This document shows positions 63,568 through 64,000 of a stretch of DNA of 64,000 nucleotides, one piece after another. The position numbers and the translations under genes were made by a program. Positions within the stretch are counted from its first letter, which is position 1, and each line of letters begins with the position of its first letter. The notes beneath the pieces are model-generated. The model made no database searches. It was not told where the DNA came from and was given only the letters and a program-made list of their open reading frames with translations. The stretch lies in NCBI RefSeq assembly GCF_006517255.1, contig NZ_CP041185.1, positions 1,674,001 to 1,738,000 of the forward strand. Reading direction: 5' to 3'. The stretch is from Janthinobacterium tructae. GTDB taxonomy: Bacteria; Pseudomonadota; Gammaproteobacteria; Burkholderiales; Burkholderiaceae_D.

Positions 63568-64000
63568 TCAGACGCCGTACAGGACGATTTTATGGCCCTG
63601 GCGCGCCCAGCGCCCGCTGGCCGGACGCATGCCGGCCTGGCCGCGCGCGCTGCCCTGCGCCATGGCGCCGGCGCCGCTGCCGTTCTGCGTGGCGACCTGG
63701 CCGCCGGGGCGGCCCAGCAGGCCGGGGGCGAACTGGCGCGCCGCCGCGCTGGCCGCCGCCTGGGCGATGGCGCGCGGGTCGCCATTGCCGCGCGCTTGCG
63801 CGGCGCGGTTGACGGTGTCGGCGGCCAGGCGCACGAACTGCTTGGCGCCCTCGAATTCACGGTCCTCGTTCGACGACGCTTCCGCTTCCAGCCCCAGCGC
63901 GCTGCCGGCCGCGGAAGCGAGGCCGCTGCCGATCTTGGCCCCCAGCGGCCCCCCGAAATAGCCGCCGATGGCGCCGCCGGCCAGGGGAATCGCCTTCTTC
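63568..64000 (-). CDS. GRWxRxG-motif protein, partial (5' end outside the window)
   Basis: At least 143 residues, cut by the right window edge. The visible part starts KKAIPLAGGAIGGYFGGP, a Gly-rich stretch, then GLEAEASSNEDREFEGAKQFVRLA and a C-terminal SGRWARQGHKIVLYGV. This parallels the protein at 57454 throughout: Gly-rich segment, the DRExE-x-A-R/K-x-F-V-R helix, Ala-rich linker and final GRW motif. They look like paralogues at the two ends of the cassette. The gene is 4 bases upstream of the metallopeptidase gene. Confidence 0.8.
   Translation of the reverse strand, partial: KKAIPLAGGAIGGYFGGPLGAKIGSGLASAAGSALGLEAEASSNEDREFEGAKQFVRLAADTVNRAAQARGNGDPRAIAQAAASAAARQFAPGLLGRPGGQVATQNGSGAGAMAQGSARGQAGMRPASGRWARQGHKIVLYGV

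Overview
The window looks like chromosomal DNA of a high-GC betaproteobacterium of the Burkholderiales, most likely Oxalobacteraceae (Janthinobacterium, Massilia or a relative). This is inferred from protein style, from the dnaQ-rnhA-methyltransferase-gloB order, and from the mix of housekeeping, c-di-GMP and TerD genes. No complete prophage, insertion sequence or CRISPR array is visible.

Layout. 1-521: an unassigned left edge against the 3' end of a tRNA-Val(CAC) gene, possibly the border of an integrated element. 0.6-8.3 kb: dnaQ, rnhA, a methyltransferase, gloB, aceB with a divergent LysR regulator, cspA, an Hpt protein and upp. 8.3-18 kb: an AidB-like acyl-CoA dehydrogenase, a PAS-GGDEF-EAL protein coupled to an HDOD protein, aroC, a REC-GGDEF(degenerate)-EAL protein and a CBS protein. 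18-25 kb: a 2OG-Fe(II) oxygenase, metY, a hydrolase, a PoNi-like immunity gene with two unknown partners. 25-37 kb: a YihY-type membrane protein, a wrbA-DUF2069-FAD oxidoreductase-DUF4124-FtsX permease-AttH series, an ABC exporter-LeuE-PLP lyase series, and a tail-collar gene coupled to a 40-residue ORF. 37-47 kb: FadL, a third c-di-GMP protein, thyA with a SUKH gene, a TonB-dependent receptor. 46.5-51 kb: a three-gene operon with a small winged-helix regulator, then three TerD-family genes. 51-55 kb: a hydrolase, folA, and a PLP arginine/lysine/ornithine decarboxylase with an attenuator-like leader.

55.3-64 kb is the least ordinary part. A sigma-54 activator faces a tight minus-strand series of seven genes that runs off the right edge: amidohydrolase, a Gly/Lys-rich membrane-active-looking protein, a GIY-YIG nuclease with a Trp/Glu repeat tail, an alpha-oxoamine-synthase-like PLP enzyme, a 716-residue unknown, an HExxH metallopeptidase-like protein, and a second protein sharing the C-terminal GRWxRxG motif with the first. 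It looks like an undescribed cassette and is the best candidate for a new system here.

A second notable signal is a set of long hairpin repeats between genes. Two copies (1401-1522 and 55045-55164) share a 90-base core on opposite strands, while the outer arms are different in sequence at each site yet still self-complementary. All assignments come from reading the sequence; no database search was possible.
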